IMG/VR virus record: IMGVR_UViG_3300048583_000034
Span: 35,181 to 99,180 of that record
Direction: 5' to 3' (one strand)
DNA length: 64,000 bases
Origin: a virus
Position 1 is the first letter of the stretch, and every line of letters begins with the position of its first letter. The notes under the pieces were generated by a model, which did not search any database, was not told where the DNA came from, and worked only from the letters and a program-made list of their open reading frames with translations. Position numbers and translations under genes: made by a program. Below, piece by piece: positions 31,957-38,619 of this stretch.

Positions 31957-32190
31957 TTAGATTATCTTAGTGAAATGTTTTTGCCATCCTCCAAACGCTC
32001 CGAAAGAAGTATCAGTAGGAGCCATCCAAGGTTGGTCAAACTCAGAGATAAGAACCCATAGAGGAAAGTCTGGAAGCTTCTGAAGAGTATAAGTAACTTG
32101 CTTTCCAGAAGCAGGTTCACTCATATCAAAGTTGAAAGAGAACTTATCTCCAGACTTCATTTCGGTGAATTGATCGACAGGTGGTTGCAT
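31957..32190 (-). CDS. Hypothetical protein, 77 aa
   Basis: The ATG at 32190 (MQPPVDQFTEMKSGDKF) is placed like a class A start downstream of a degenerate box TAAAACACCAA, so expression may be weaker. The longer in-frame extension lies in the neighbouring gene and is unlikely. Confidence 0.6.
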   Translation of the reverse strand: MQPPVDQFTEMKSGDKFSFNFDMSEPASGKQVTYTLQKLPDFPLWVLISEFDQPWMAPTDTSFGAFGGWQKHFTKII

Positions 32191-32212
32191 GAGTAGCTTG
32201 TGTCTTGGTGTT

Positions 32213-32560
32213 TTAAGATTCACGGTTCCAATCATCAGCCCAATCATCCATTTTATGGAGTAGAAATCTTTCTTGTTTAGGTGTTGGGGAATAAAAGAAT
32301 TGATCAGTGATACTATCCTTATAAGAATACTCAAGAGCTACATCTAATGGACAATCGTGTTCATTCTCACGGATAAGATATGAGAAAACTTCTTCTCTCT
32401 GAACCCGAACAATCTCAAAATTTTCCAATGAAACTTCGCTCGAATCACATTGGTTTTCATGATAGATTGTAGTGGGATCATGATATTCAAATCCACGACA
32501 GACAGCATAACACTTTCCGGGTTTGAATACTGAGATTGGTTTAATACACTTGACGAACAT
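32213..32560 (-). CDS. Hypothetical protein, 115 aa
   Basis: Starts MFVKCIKPISVFKPGKCYAV, suggesting an SH3-like barrel as in the 790-aa protein repeats. Class A start (TAAGAT, six bases). Acidic tail. Confidence 0.65.
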   Translation of the reverse strand: MFVKCIKPISVFKPGKCYAVCRGFEYHDPTTIYHENQCDSSEVSLENFEIVRVQREEVFSYLIRENEHDCPLDVALEYSYKDSITDQFFYSPTPKQERFLLHKMDDWADDWNRES

Positions 32561-32582
32561 ATGATGATCTTAGATTAGTGTT

Positions 32583-32933
32583 TTATTCGCAGTCGTCCCA
32601 ATCTGCATCACAGAACCCTTCGTTCCAATCTCTATGAGCATCGGAGCCTTCTTCATATGGATTGTTTAAATGAGGATTTCTCATATAGGCTCTATAACCT
32701 TCATCATATGCAGGCATTGGATACTCATGATTAGTATCAACATAACTCTCACGAATTGTAACATGAAAGTCGGGCCAGATTGCAACGATAAGAGGTTTAT
32801 TGAAACAAACAATCGACTCATTTTTATGAAACTCCACAGCAGTCGAAGCTGATAATTTAACATAAGTTTTAGATAAGATCTCTGGATCAGAGAATCTTGC
32901 ACCAAGAGAAAGAGATTTAAATAGTATATTCAT
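32583..32933 (-). CDS. Protein with RMF-like C-terminal domain, 116 aa
   Basis: The C-terminus YDEGYRAYMRNPHLNNPYEE plus HRDWNEGFCDAD resembles the ribosome modulation factor (RMF) motif, which binds 30S/70S and drives ribosome hibernation. The N-terminal half is beta-rich. It overlaps its upstream neighbour by 4 nt. Whether it binds ribosomes is untested. Confidence 0.6.
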   Translation of the reverse strand: MNILFKSLSLGARFSDPEILSKTYVKLSASTAVEFHKNESIVCFNKPLIVAIWPDFHVTIRESYVDTNHEYPMPAYDEGYRAYMRNPHLNNPYEEGSDAHRDWNEGFCDADWDDCE

Positions 32934-33178
32934 CGTGTTCTGGTCTTACCTCTTGTGGGTTTTGGGCCATAATAATCATATCCAGTCCAAGCATTCTGAG
33001 ACTTATGAACCTTTAGTTCTTCATCAGGCAATGCTTCTCTAATCTCAAACCATTTATATTGTTTGAGATTAGAACTCTCCAAAGCTTTCTTATAGTTTTC
33101 ACACTTTTGCTTTGAATTCGTTTCTAAGCGAACCATCTTTTTCTTGGATTTACCACCAAGTAAAGTATAAAGTTTCAT
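32930..33178 (-). CDS. Basic protein, 82 aa
   Basis: The start at 33178 (MKLYTLLGGKSKKK) overlaps the upstream stop as ATGA. Strongly basic ends (TRGKTRTR). A nucleic-acid or ribosome contact is possible. No family recognised. Confidence 0.6.
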   Translation of the reverse strand: MKLYTLLGGKSKKKMVRLETNSKQKCENYKKALESSNLKQYKWFEIREALPDEELKVHKSQNAWTGYDYYGPKPTRGKTRTR

Positions 33179-33426
33179 TCTTCCCAAGGTTCTTTTTCCC
33201 ACTCTTCTTTGCCCAAATGGATTTGTTTAGAATATATGGGGACAATAGTATATGAACTAAATGCATCTAATTCCATCATGGCTTCGATGGCTTCACTCTC
33301 AGTATTATGGATGGACACATATTCCATTTTGGTAAATGTCTTTTCATGATAATTACTTGAGATTACTTCATCACGAAGACGATAAATCTTATAAATTTTA
33401 TCGATAAAGAACTTTTGCTTTTCCAT
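33175..33426 (-). CDS. Hypothetical protein, 83 aa
   Basis: First gene of a three-gene unit; class A start TATACT, six bases, ATG. Mixed alpha/beta composition. No family recognised. Confidence 0.7.
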   Translation of the reverse strand: MEKQKFFIDKIYKIYRLRDEVISSNYHEKTFTKMEYVSIHNTESEAIEAMMELDAFSSYTIVPIYSKQIHLGKEEWEKEPWEE

Positions 33427-33556
33427 GAATAGAGTATATTCTAGTGTTTAAAGGGTGATAGTTTCGGTTCACACTATCATATCCGAGGAGGCTTCTCCTA
33501 TATTGCTTAGTTTTGTGTGATTGGACTTGCACCAATAAAGGGTGATGATAGGATAG

Positions 33557-33754
33557 TTACATCTCCCCAATAATATTGAAAGCCTCCTCCCAATTACCAC
33601 TCTCCATTGTTATGGATAATGTTAATTGATCATACTTTCCAAGAGCATTGAACTTCTGTTCGAACTCCCTAGCTTGTTTCTCTGCCATCTCAGGAGATTC
33701 ATTCACTCCGAGAGTATAAGCAAAGAGTTGATTGTAATACTTTGGTGTGAGCAT
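33557..33754 (-). CDS. Hypothetical protein, 65 aa
   Basis: Its ATG is one base after the upstream stop (TGATATG). Helical, acidic. The 130 nt after it are non-coding with GATAG/CTATC and AGGAG/CTCCT hairpins. Confidence 0.65.
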   Translation of the reverse strand: MLTPKYYNQLFAYTLGVNESPEMAEKQAREFEQKFNALGKYDQLTLSITMESGNWEEAFNIIGEM

Positions 33755-33755
33755 A

Positions 33756-33902
33756 TCAGAATTTCAGAGAATAAACACACCAAAGAATTAGTGTAACAAT
33801 TGCTACAATTTTATTAATCAAATTTTGGTATTCGTGAAATAGAACTGATCCAACAGTCCAACCAATACCAAATCCCAAAATGAGTTCTATGATATGTTTC
33901 AT
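33756..33902 (-). CDS. Small membrane protein, 48 aa
   Basis: Two hydrophobic segments (IIELILGFGIGWTVGSVLF and IVAIVTLILWCVYSL). It lies two bases after the preceding gene's stop. Confidence 0.6.
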   Translation of the reverse strand: MKHIIELILGFGIGWTVGSVLFHEYQNLINKIVAIVTLILWCVYSLKF

Positions 33903-33904
33903 AA

Positions 33905-34240
33905 TTATTCCATTGTCCAATCTGTTTCTTCTTCATCGGGAAAGGATTCTTTCATATCCTCATCCAGATCATATCCATTGGATCGAAGGAGTGTGATAGC
34001 TTCTTTGGGGAGTTCAAATACTCCATCATAGTCACAAAGTTCTCCATTACCATTAAAAGATAATCCAATTATTGTTTCATCTTCATCAGCAGCTTGTTTG
34101 CCATAGTTCCAAATGATACATCCACCATATCCATCAGGTCGAATGTTTAATTCCATGCGATTGAAATGCATTCCAAGATCAATGCGTGAATAACTAGTTT
34201 GCAAATTGAGTTCCTGTTTGAATTCGAGGATGTTCTTCAT
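33905..34240 (-). CDS. Hypothetical protein, 111 aa
   Basis: Class A start TATACT, six bases. LNIRPDGYGGCIIWNYG and an acidic C-terminus. No family recognised. Confidence 0.7.
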   Translation of the reverse strand: MKNILEFKQELNLQTSYSRIDLGMHFNRMELNIRPDGYGGCIIWNYGKQAADEDETIIGLSFNGNGELCDYDGVFELPKEAITLLRSNGYDLDEDMKESFPDEEETDWTME

Positions 34241-34261
34241 GGTGTAAGTATATTCTAGTGT

Positions 34262-34732
34262 TTAATAAGTTGAGCCTGCATAATTTTCATCAGACCAATC
34301 AAAGATCTTGAATTGTCCACGATCCATACCGATATTATTCTTACTAAGATCGTTAATGTTGGGCCATTTGTTTTCAATGAACTTTATAAACTTTTTCAAT
34401 CTTCTAAACGCAGGAGTGTTATATCTCATTCTAGAACAACAAACAACTTTCTTCTGAATGACGATAGGAAAGTGTCCACTATCAATCAATAGAGTATCTG
34501 TGAAATGTTTATCTGAAGGGATATCACGAACATGTCTACCATTTGTTTTATAATGACTATCAAACATTACTTTGATGACATACTCAAAACCAGACCGAGA
34601 AAATGCAATTGATTCACAACCTCTACCAATAACATTGAATCCTCTCCTTTGAAGATATGCTTCAGCCATAAAGGGATTGTGTATAGCTTTCAACTCATTG
34701 ATCAGATACGTGACAACAGAATTGATTTTCAT
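34262..34732 (-). CDS. Short protein-kinase-like protein, 156 aa
   Basis: IGRGCESIAFSRSGFEYVIK is a glycine-rich loop followed by the ATP-binding lysine. DLSKNNIGMDRGQFKIFDWS supplies a catalytic-loop-like Asp/Asn and the metal-binding Asp. The usual HRD histidine and most of the C-lobe are missing, so it may be a minimal kinase or an inhibitor. Class A promoter variant TTAACCACTAAG, then TAAAAT, six bases. Confidence 0.6.
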   Translation of the reverse strand: MKINSVVTYLINELKAIHNPFMAEAYLQRRGFNVIGRGCESIAFSRSGFEYVIKVMFDSHYKTNGRHVRDIPSDKHFTDTLLIDSGHFPIVIQKKVVCCSRMRYNTPAFRRLKKFIKFIENKWPNINDLSKNNIGMDRGQFKIFDWSDENYAGSTY

Positions 34733-34757
34733 GCTATTATTTTAGCTTAGTGGTTAA

Positions 34758-35132
34758 TCACTTTTGAATTTCGCCACGTAGATAATCTACAATATAAACT
34801 CTAGGAGCAAGTTTAATTTTCACCCAATCAGCATTATTAACCGTTCCAAAGATTCCAAAAATAATAGGAATCACAGTAATAAATATAAGCGGAGTCATTT
34901 CCCAATCATTATTCGTTTTCATCCATTTAATGAAAATAATGTTTAAAAAGATACCTACTACTAACAACAAACCAAATAATACGAAACAAACCAATGACAG
35001 ATAAAAATTGTATTGGAGAAGTTCCGTAATGTACAAGGGGGTTTGTTCAGATACAAATGCAACGGTAGTGGAAGTAGCTTGTTCAGCCCATGTTAATAGA
35101 TTACTCAATTGATTTTCTAGTTTGTCGTTCAT
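34758..35132 (-). CDS. Membrane protein, 124 aa
   Basis: Two transmembrane segments (about residues 42-70 and 81-98) with a basic C-terminus. Class A start TAAAAT, six bases. Function unknown. Confidence 0.7.
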   Translation of the reverse strand: MNDKLENQLSNLLTWAEQATSTTVAFVSEQTPLYITELLQYNFYLSLVCFVLFGLLLVVGIFLNIIFIKWMKTNNDWEMTPLIFITVIPIIFGIFGTVNNADWVKIKLAPRVYIVDYLRGEIQK

Positions 35133-35153
35133 AACATTATTTTATTTTAGTGT

Positions 35154-35441
35154 TTATACAGTATAGAATTTATCGTCTTCGATGATTTGCCCATTGAGAA
35201 TAGGCACACCTTTCACCGTATGAATGCTCACACCGGGAATACCATTAAGTCTTTCGCGGGTGGTCTTAGTATTCCAACCAGCAAGAGAGACCTCAATTTT
35301 ATCACCAGACTTCAAAGCAATTAGATTATCGTGGAGATAGTATCCGACATTGTGACGAGTCACATTAACTTCAGTATTATCAGATTTAAAATTGCATCCC
35401 TTTAGAAAGGCTTCGACAGCTTCTTTGGTAATCTTTCTCAT
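35154..35441 (-). CDS. Hypothetical protein, 95 aa
   Basis: MRKITKEAVEAFLKGCNFKS opens a common phage type. The ATG at 35441 is exactly six bases after TATACT, which rejects the longer upstream frame. LNGIPGVSIHTVKGVPILNG at the C-terminus is also typical. Function unknown. Confidence 0.75.
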   Translation of the reverse strand: MRKITKEAVEAFLKGCNFKSDNTEVNVTRHNVGYYLHDNLIALKSGDKIEVSLAGWNTKTTRERLNGIPGVSIHTVKGVPILNGQIIEDDKFYTV

Positions 35442-35463
35442 GTGATTAGTATATTCTAGTGTT

Positions 35464-35721
35464 TTATGGTTGCATCGTGGGATGCACAAACCCAGATAGT
35501 TTTGTAATTTTATTGTATAGAGGATTTGGTTTACCTTTACCGAGATTTTTGATTGTTCCCTCTTCTCTAAATTGCCAGTGTTTAAACTTTATCGTATCAC
35601 CGACTCTCCATGAGGGGGAGGAGACATGAAACTTATCATCATCTACTGATACGATGTATAACTTATAAACAATCCAAGGAATAGTGACCCAATCACCGAC
35701 TTGTAGATCTTTACTATTCAT
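35464..35721 (-). CDS. Hypothetical protein, 85 aa
   Basis: MNSKDLQVGDWVTIPWIVYK with RVGDTIKFKHW suggests a beta barrel. TATCAT stands six bases before the ATG but without the upstream class A sequence. Confidence 0.6.
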   Translation of the reverse strand: MNSKDLQVGDWVTIPWIVYKLYIVSVDDDKFHVSSPSWRVGDTIKFKHWQFREEGTIKNLGKGKPNPLYNKITKLSGFVHPTMQP

Positions 35722-35868
35722 TAAAAAATGATAGGTCGTCCTCACCCCTATCTTTGTGTTAAGTTTTTTCTTCTTTTCCGTTTTCTTATGCTTTACCGGG
35801 AAGTTGCAGGCAACACTTTATTCAACTCTTACATATTTCTATGCTTTCAACCATGAGAGGATTTAAGA

Positions 35869-35945
35869 TGGTGACTCGGATTGGATTCGAACCAATGACC
35901 CACGGTTTAGAAAACCGTTGCTCTATTCCACTGAGCTACCAAGCC
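35869..35945 (-). tRNA. tRNA-Arg(TCT) with encoded CCA
   Basis: Acceptor GGCTTGG/CCGAGTC, D arm GCTC/GAGC, anticodon stem ACGGT/ACCGT around TTTCTAA, T arm ATTGG/CCAAT and genomic CCA. Confidence 0.92.
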
Positions 35946-35954
35946 TTTAAAATC

Positions 35955-36191
35955 TTATAGAAGATTATTTAGTCGCAAAACAAAACTGTCGATAAAATCC
36001 TGTGCTCTTTCTTCAGTTTTGACAAATGTTGGGGATAGTGTGACTTTATAGTAATCTTTCTCACCATCTGCGCGAACATAGCAAATAGAGTAGAACCATT
36101 CACCATGAATATCCCAAGGTTCACCAATAGAAACAATATTCTCTGTCCTGATATAAGGACCATTAGGGAGTCTAATTAGTTTACTAGTCAT
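35955..36191 (-). CDS. Hypothetical protein, 78 aa
   Basis: The start at 36191 (MTSKLIRLPNGPYIRTENIV) overlaps the preceding stop by 8 nt. A beta-rich fold with a helical end. It ends 9 nt before tRNA-Arg. Confidence 0.65.
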   Translation of the reverse strand: MTSKLIRLPNGPYIRTENIVSIGEPWDIHGEWFYSICYVRADGEKDYYKVTLSPTFVKTEERAQDFIDSFVLRLNNLL

Positions 36192-36408
36192 CGATTCGTT
36201 CCACTGTGATTTTATACTTACCTGTGCCAAGGTCGTCAATCTTTTCGATGAACTCCTTCACATCACCACCCAGATGATACTCGCCGTAGTAATAACTGAT
36301 ATCGTCTATGTTGATATCCAACTCAAAAACTTGACTGATTCCTTGATACATATCAGCAAACGAGTGTAGATTTTGTCTTAACTTCTTTGCGGAAAGTTTC
36401 AATATCAC
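36184..36408 (-). CDS. Hypothetical protein, 74 aa
   Basis: Middle gene of a three-gene unit, overlapping the upstream frame by 56 nt. Alpha/beta, acidic. No family recognised. Confidence 0.6.
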   Translation of the reverse strand: MILKLSAKKLRQNLHSFADMYQGISQVFELDINIDDISYYYGEYHLGGDVKEFIEKIDDLGTGKYKITVERIDD

Positions 36409-36622
36409 GATGCGAGAAAAAGTTTTGCCTAGCAGCAGCGTATTTATTCATCTCCACCAGTGCATCTTCGACTTGTTGTTTAAGGATCTGAACCCTTACT
36501 TGTTTCTCATTGAGAGCACACTCAACTTCGTTGATAGCTTGAACAGCTTCTTTGATCCTTGCATCGAGAACATTCTTTTCATGAATGTCGAGCGCAACTT
36601 GCATAATATCGTCTTCGATCAT
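36353..36622 (-). CDS. Coiled-coil protein, 89 aa
   Basis: Class A start TATACT, six bases, ATG (36622) excludes the long upstream extension. Heptads run through residues 20-70. No family recognised. Confidence 0.7.
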   Translation of the reverse strand: MIEDDIMQVALDIHEKNVLDARIKEAVQAINEVECALNEKQVRVQILKQQVEDALVEMNKYAAARQNFFSHRDIETFRKEVKTKSTLVC

Positions 36623-36708
36623 GATATGAGTATAGTGTAGTGTTTTATATTCTCTTGTGTTTACACATTCCACATACTTTCCACTTTTTATGGTGTGGAA
36701 CAGAACAT

Positions 36709-36948
36709 TTACAGAAACAACCAAATATAGATAGTGGATGTTGCACAGAGAAAATATGGCAACCAGATAATTTCTTTTGGTAAGGCAAAAAGATAAGCAA
36801 GGAGCAAAAATCCAGCGAGTTGCCAATATCCGAATACTTGTTCGGTGAAGTGTGGTAGAATCCAAGTTCCCCACCAAGCTAAGAGTAGAGAATACATAAT
36901 ATAAACGACTCCATATGCAAAAATTCCCGGTTCTTCAGTTTTTTTCAT
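36709..36948 (-). CDS. Membrane protein, 79 aa
   Basis: Two to three hydrophobic segments with many Trp and Tyr. Class A start CATAAT, six bases. Confidence 0.7.
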   Translation of the reverse strand: MKKTEEPGIFAYGVVYIMYSLLLAWWGTWILPHFTEQVFGYWQLAGFLLLAYLFALPKEIIWLPYFLCATSTIYIWLFL

Positions 36949-36962
36949 GTAGTTATTATGTC

Positions 36963-37133
36963 CTAGTGTTTAATGATGTTATTATCTTTCAGATACCTGA
37001 TGATTAGATCTTGACCAGATTTCGTATACCAAATCTTCAGCTTTCGTCTGGTCTGTATGATATCAAGACCTCTATAAGTGTCCACAAAAGACTTGTGGAA
37101 CTTGAATGGTCCTACCTCCACCGTCTCACTCAT
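36963..37133 (-). CDS. Hypothetical protein, 56 aa
   Basis: Overlaps the upstream gene by 4 nt (ATGA). Its last codons AAA CAC TAG are the box of the next class A promoter. Basic, no family recognised. Confidence 0.65.
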   Translation of the reverse strand: MSETVEVGPFKFHKSFVDTYRGLDIIQTRRKLKIWYTKSGQDLIIRYLKDNNIIKH

Positions 37134-37405
37134 AGCTTAGGATAGAATATACAAGCAGTGTTATCACTATTGATAAACCAGTAGCAATCTTTTGTTTTAT
37201 GGTCAGAGACAAATACACGATTCTCGTATAATTGCTCAAACATGAAAGCCTTACAGAAAGGTTGAGGGTTATCAGGATCTAACTTTGGGGCATGAATAAG
37301 ATCATCCAAATCAATATCACCACAAATGAATGCCTCTTGAGTCTTGACAATGATATCAGCGACCCACTCATCCCAAGTATATGATCTAAATGTTACGGTG
37401 TTCAT
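37130..37405 (-). CDS. Hypothetical protein, 91 aa
   Basis: Starts one base after the preceding stop. YTWDEWVADIIVKTQEAFIC and a Cys/aromatic-rich C-terminus. No family recognised. Confidence 0.65.
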   Translation of the reverse strand: MNTVTFRSYTWDEWVADIIVKTQEAFICGDIDLDDLIHAPKLDPDNPQPFCKAFMFEQLYENRVFVSDHKTKDCYWFINSDNTACIFYPKL

Positions 37406-37406
37406 A

Positions 37407-37640
37407 TTAAAGTCCTAAACTTTCAAGGAATGAAATTTGTTGCGACCATTTCATATAACGTTGTGCAACTTCGAATGAATTAATTCCGCCGACCCCATCG
37501 AGGGAATCTGTGACAGTTTGAATATTTCCACCTGCGAGATGCAATAGAGTTGCTTCCAACCCAGTTTCATCACCAGCATAAGAATTGGCGATATCATGCA
37601 ACTCTTGAGAAATTTCTTTAAGCCTATCTAGTTTGTTCAT
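37407..37640 (-). CDS. Hypothetical protein, 77 aa
   Basis: First gene of a three-gene unit; class A start TACAAT, six bases. Mostly helical. No family recognised. Confidence 0.7.
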   Translation of the reverse strand: MNKLDRLKEISQELHDIANSYAGDETGLEATLLHLAGGNIQTVTDSLDGVGGINSFEVAQRYMKWSQQISFLESLGL

Positions 37641-37654
37641 ACTATGATTGTATG

Positions 37655-37813
37655 CTAGTGTTTAATAGAGGTTCTATATAAGCGAATCCAGAACTTAACC
37701 TGTTCTCTTCTAGTCATTATAAATGTTGGGTATTTTCCATCCCAATAATCAATAATTTGCCCATCATGTCTTTTCTTAAAGGAATTGGATATCCACCAAA
37801 GATGATTGTTCAT
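37655..37813 (-). CDS. Hypothetical protein, 52 aa, behind a tRNA
   Basis: Starts seven bases after the CCA of the class II tRNA and so is read from the tRNA transcript. The stop TAG lies in the next class A box. Basic with several Trp. Confidence 0.6.
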   Translation of the reverse strand: MNNHLWWISNSFKKRHDGQIIDYWDGKYPTFIMTRREQVKFWIRLYRTSIKH

Positions 37814-37820
37814 AAGTATA

Positions 37821-37910
37821 TGGTTCATGTGAGGAGAATTGAACTCCCGTATACCTTGTAAGGGCTTTCCATTTATAAAACAGAGACTCTGACCACTGAG
37901 TTACACATGA
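37821..37910 (-). tRNA. Class II tRNA with TAT anticodon
   Basis: Perfect acceptor TCATGTG/CACATGA, discriminator A and encoded CCA. D arm ACTC/GAGT, anticodon stem TCTGT/ATGGA around TTTATAA (TAT, Ile AUA), T stem GGGAG/CTCCT. The variable arm is about 19 nt with a CCTT/AAGG stem, normal for Leu, Ser or Tyr but not Ile. Identity uncertain. Confidence 0.75.
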
Positions 37911-37917
37911 CATTTTG

Positions 37918-38025
37918 TGGGACCGCTTGGATTCGAACCAAGGACCAAGGGTTTATTTTAAACTATCTCAATTTAATGCGATAGCTCCAAAGAGACCCCT
38001 GCTCTAACCACTGAGCTACAATCCC
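37918..38025 (-). tRNA. tRNA-Met/Ile2(CAT) interrupted by a 35-nt insertion
   Basis: Acceptor GGGATTG/CGGTCCC, D arm GCTC/GAGC and T arm CTTGG/CCAAG are normal. The anticodon loop is split by 35 nt (37957-37991) after position 34. Joining the exons gives stem GGGGT/ACCCT and loop CTCATAA, a canonical CAT loop. The insert starts TTT, ends AAA and carries a CTATC/GATAG hairpin with a TTAAATTGA loop. A boundary shift of one or two bases would instead give CTT. Confidence 0.72.
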
Positions 38026-38044
38026 TTTAATATCAGTTAACTCG

Positions 38045-38073
38045 TATTCGTGTCATACGACTATATTACTCTA
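38045..38073 (-). promoter_or_regulatory. Class A promoter for the interrupted tRNA unit, with 7-codon ORF
   Basis: TAAACACTAG, two bases, TAATAT, six bases, then ATG opening only MTRIRVN before the tRNA starts. A leaderless mini-ORF at the 5' end of a tRNA transcript is unusual. Confidence 0.65.
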
Positions 38074-38274
38074 GTGTTTAAAGAATCCACGTTCAACCAT
38101 TTTACATGATCGAATCTCTTTAAACCCATCTGATCGTTTCCAATCGCGAACAGTAGCGCCACCACCCAGAGGTGATAGTTCTACTTTACCATCACACACA
38201 TAACAATAATCCCAGTGAATAGGATGATCTTCTGGTAGGATTTCTTCTCCTTCTAATATGCCTTCGAGAATCAT
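38071..38274 (-). CDS. Hypothetical protein, 67 aa
   Basis: Follows the second interrupted tRNA by 14 nt. CYVCDGKVELSPLGGGATVR suggests a small zinc or beta fold. Its TAG stop lies within the next class A box. Confidence 0.65.
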   Translation of the reverse strand: MILEGILEGEEILPEDHPIHWDYCYVCDGKVELSPLGGGATVRDWKRSDGFKEIRSCKMVERGFFKH

Positions 38275-38287
38275 ATGATTATTATTT

Positions 38288-38399
38288 TGGTATGCGCGGT
38301 GGGACTCGAACCCACAGATTACAGATTTTTTGGAATGGATTCTAATTAAGTATCCACTCGGAAAAAGTCTGCTGCCTATACCAATTCGGCTACGCGCAC
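38288..38399 (-). tRNA. Interrupted tRNA, Leu(TAA) or Lys(TTT), with 35-nt insertion
   Basis: Acceptor GTGCGCG/CGCGCAT, D arm GCC/GGC, T arm GTGGG/CCCAC, discriminator A and encoded CCA. The anticodon loop holds 35 extra nt (38330-38364). Removal gives stem GCAGA/TCTGT and a 7-nt loop. Because the borders are T and A runs, the joined loop could read TAA, TTA or TTT; the boundary used for the CAT tRNA gives TAA. The insert has a TGGAT/ATCCA hairpin with a TTAATTAGA loop, like the first one. Confidence 0.72.
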
Positions 38400-38424
38400 T
38401 TTACGACCTTGCTAAGGTTAGTAT

Positions 38425-38598
38425 TTATCCCACAACCTCTTCGATATCACCAAATTCGACTAGAAAAGTTTCGAATCGTCCTTTATCATCTTTGAATTCG
38501 TAATACATATTTTCAAAGATTTGTTGAGCTTCTTCTTCAGATTCAGCGGGGATAAAGACGTTGATTGTCATAGTGATTCGGTATTCTTTCTTGTCCAT
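38425..38598 (-). CDS. Acidic protein, 57 aa
   Basis: Class A start TATCAT, six bases, ATG. A beta-alpha-beta pattern (YRITMTINVFIPAESEEEAQ). It precedes the interrupted tRNA by 25 nt, so they share a transcript. Confidence 0.65.
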   Translation of the reverse strand: MDKKEYRITMTINVFIPAESEEEAQQIFENMYYEFKDDKGRFETFLVEFGDIEEVVG

Positions 38599-38619
38599 AT
38601 GAATATGATATTGTAGTGT

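Noticed and set aside
33440-33556. tRNA from a TTGGTGCAAGTCCAA stem on the minus strand
   Set aside because: Only a T-arm-like hairpin is present; acceptor and anticodon arms are missing.
37918-38025. Simple pseudogene reading of the interrupted tRNA
   Set aside because: Every stem is intact, two tRNAs have inserts of equal length and similar structure, and excision gives perfect loops; random decay would not do this. Splicing is still unproven.
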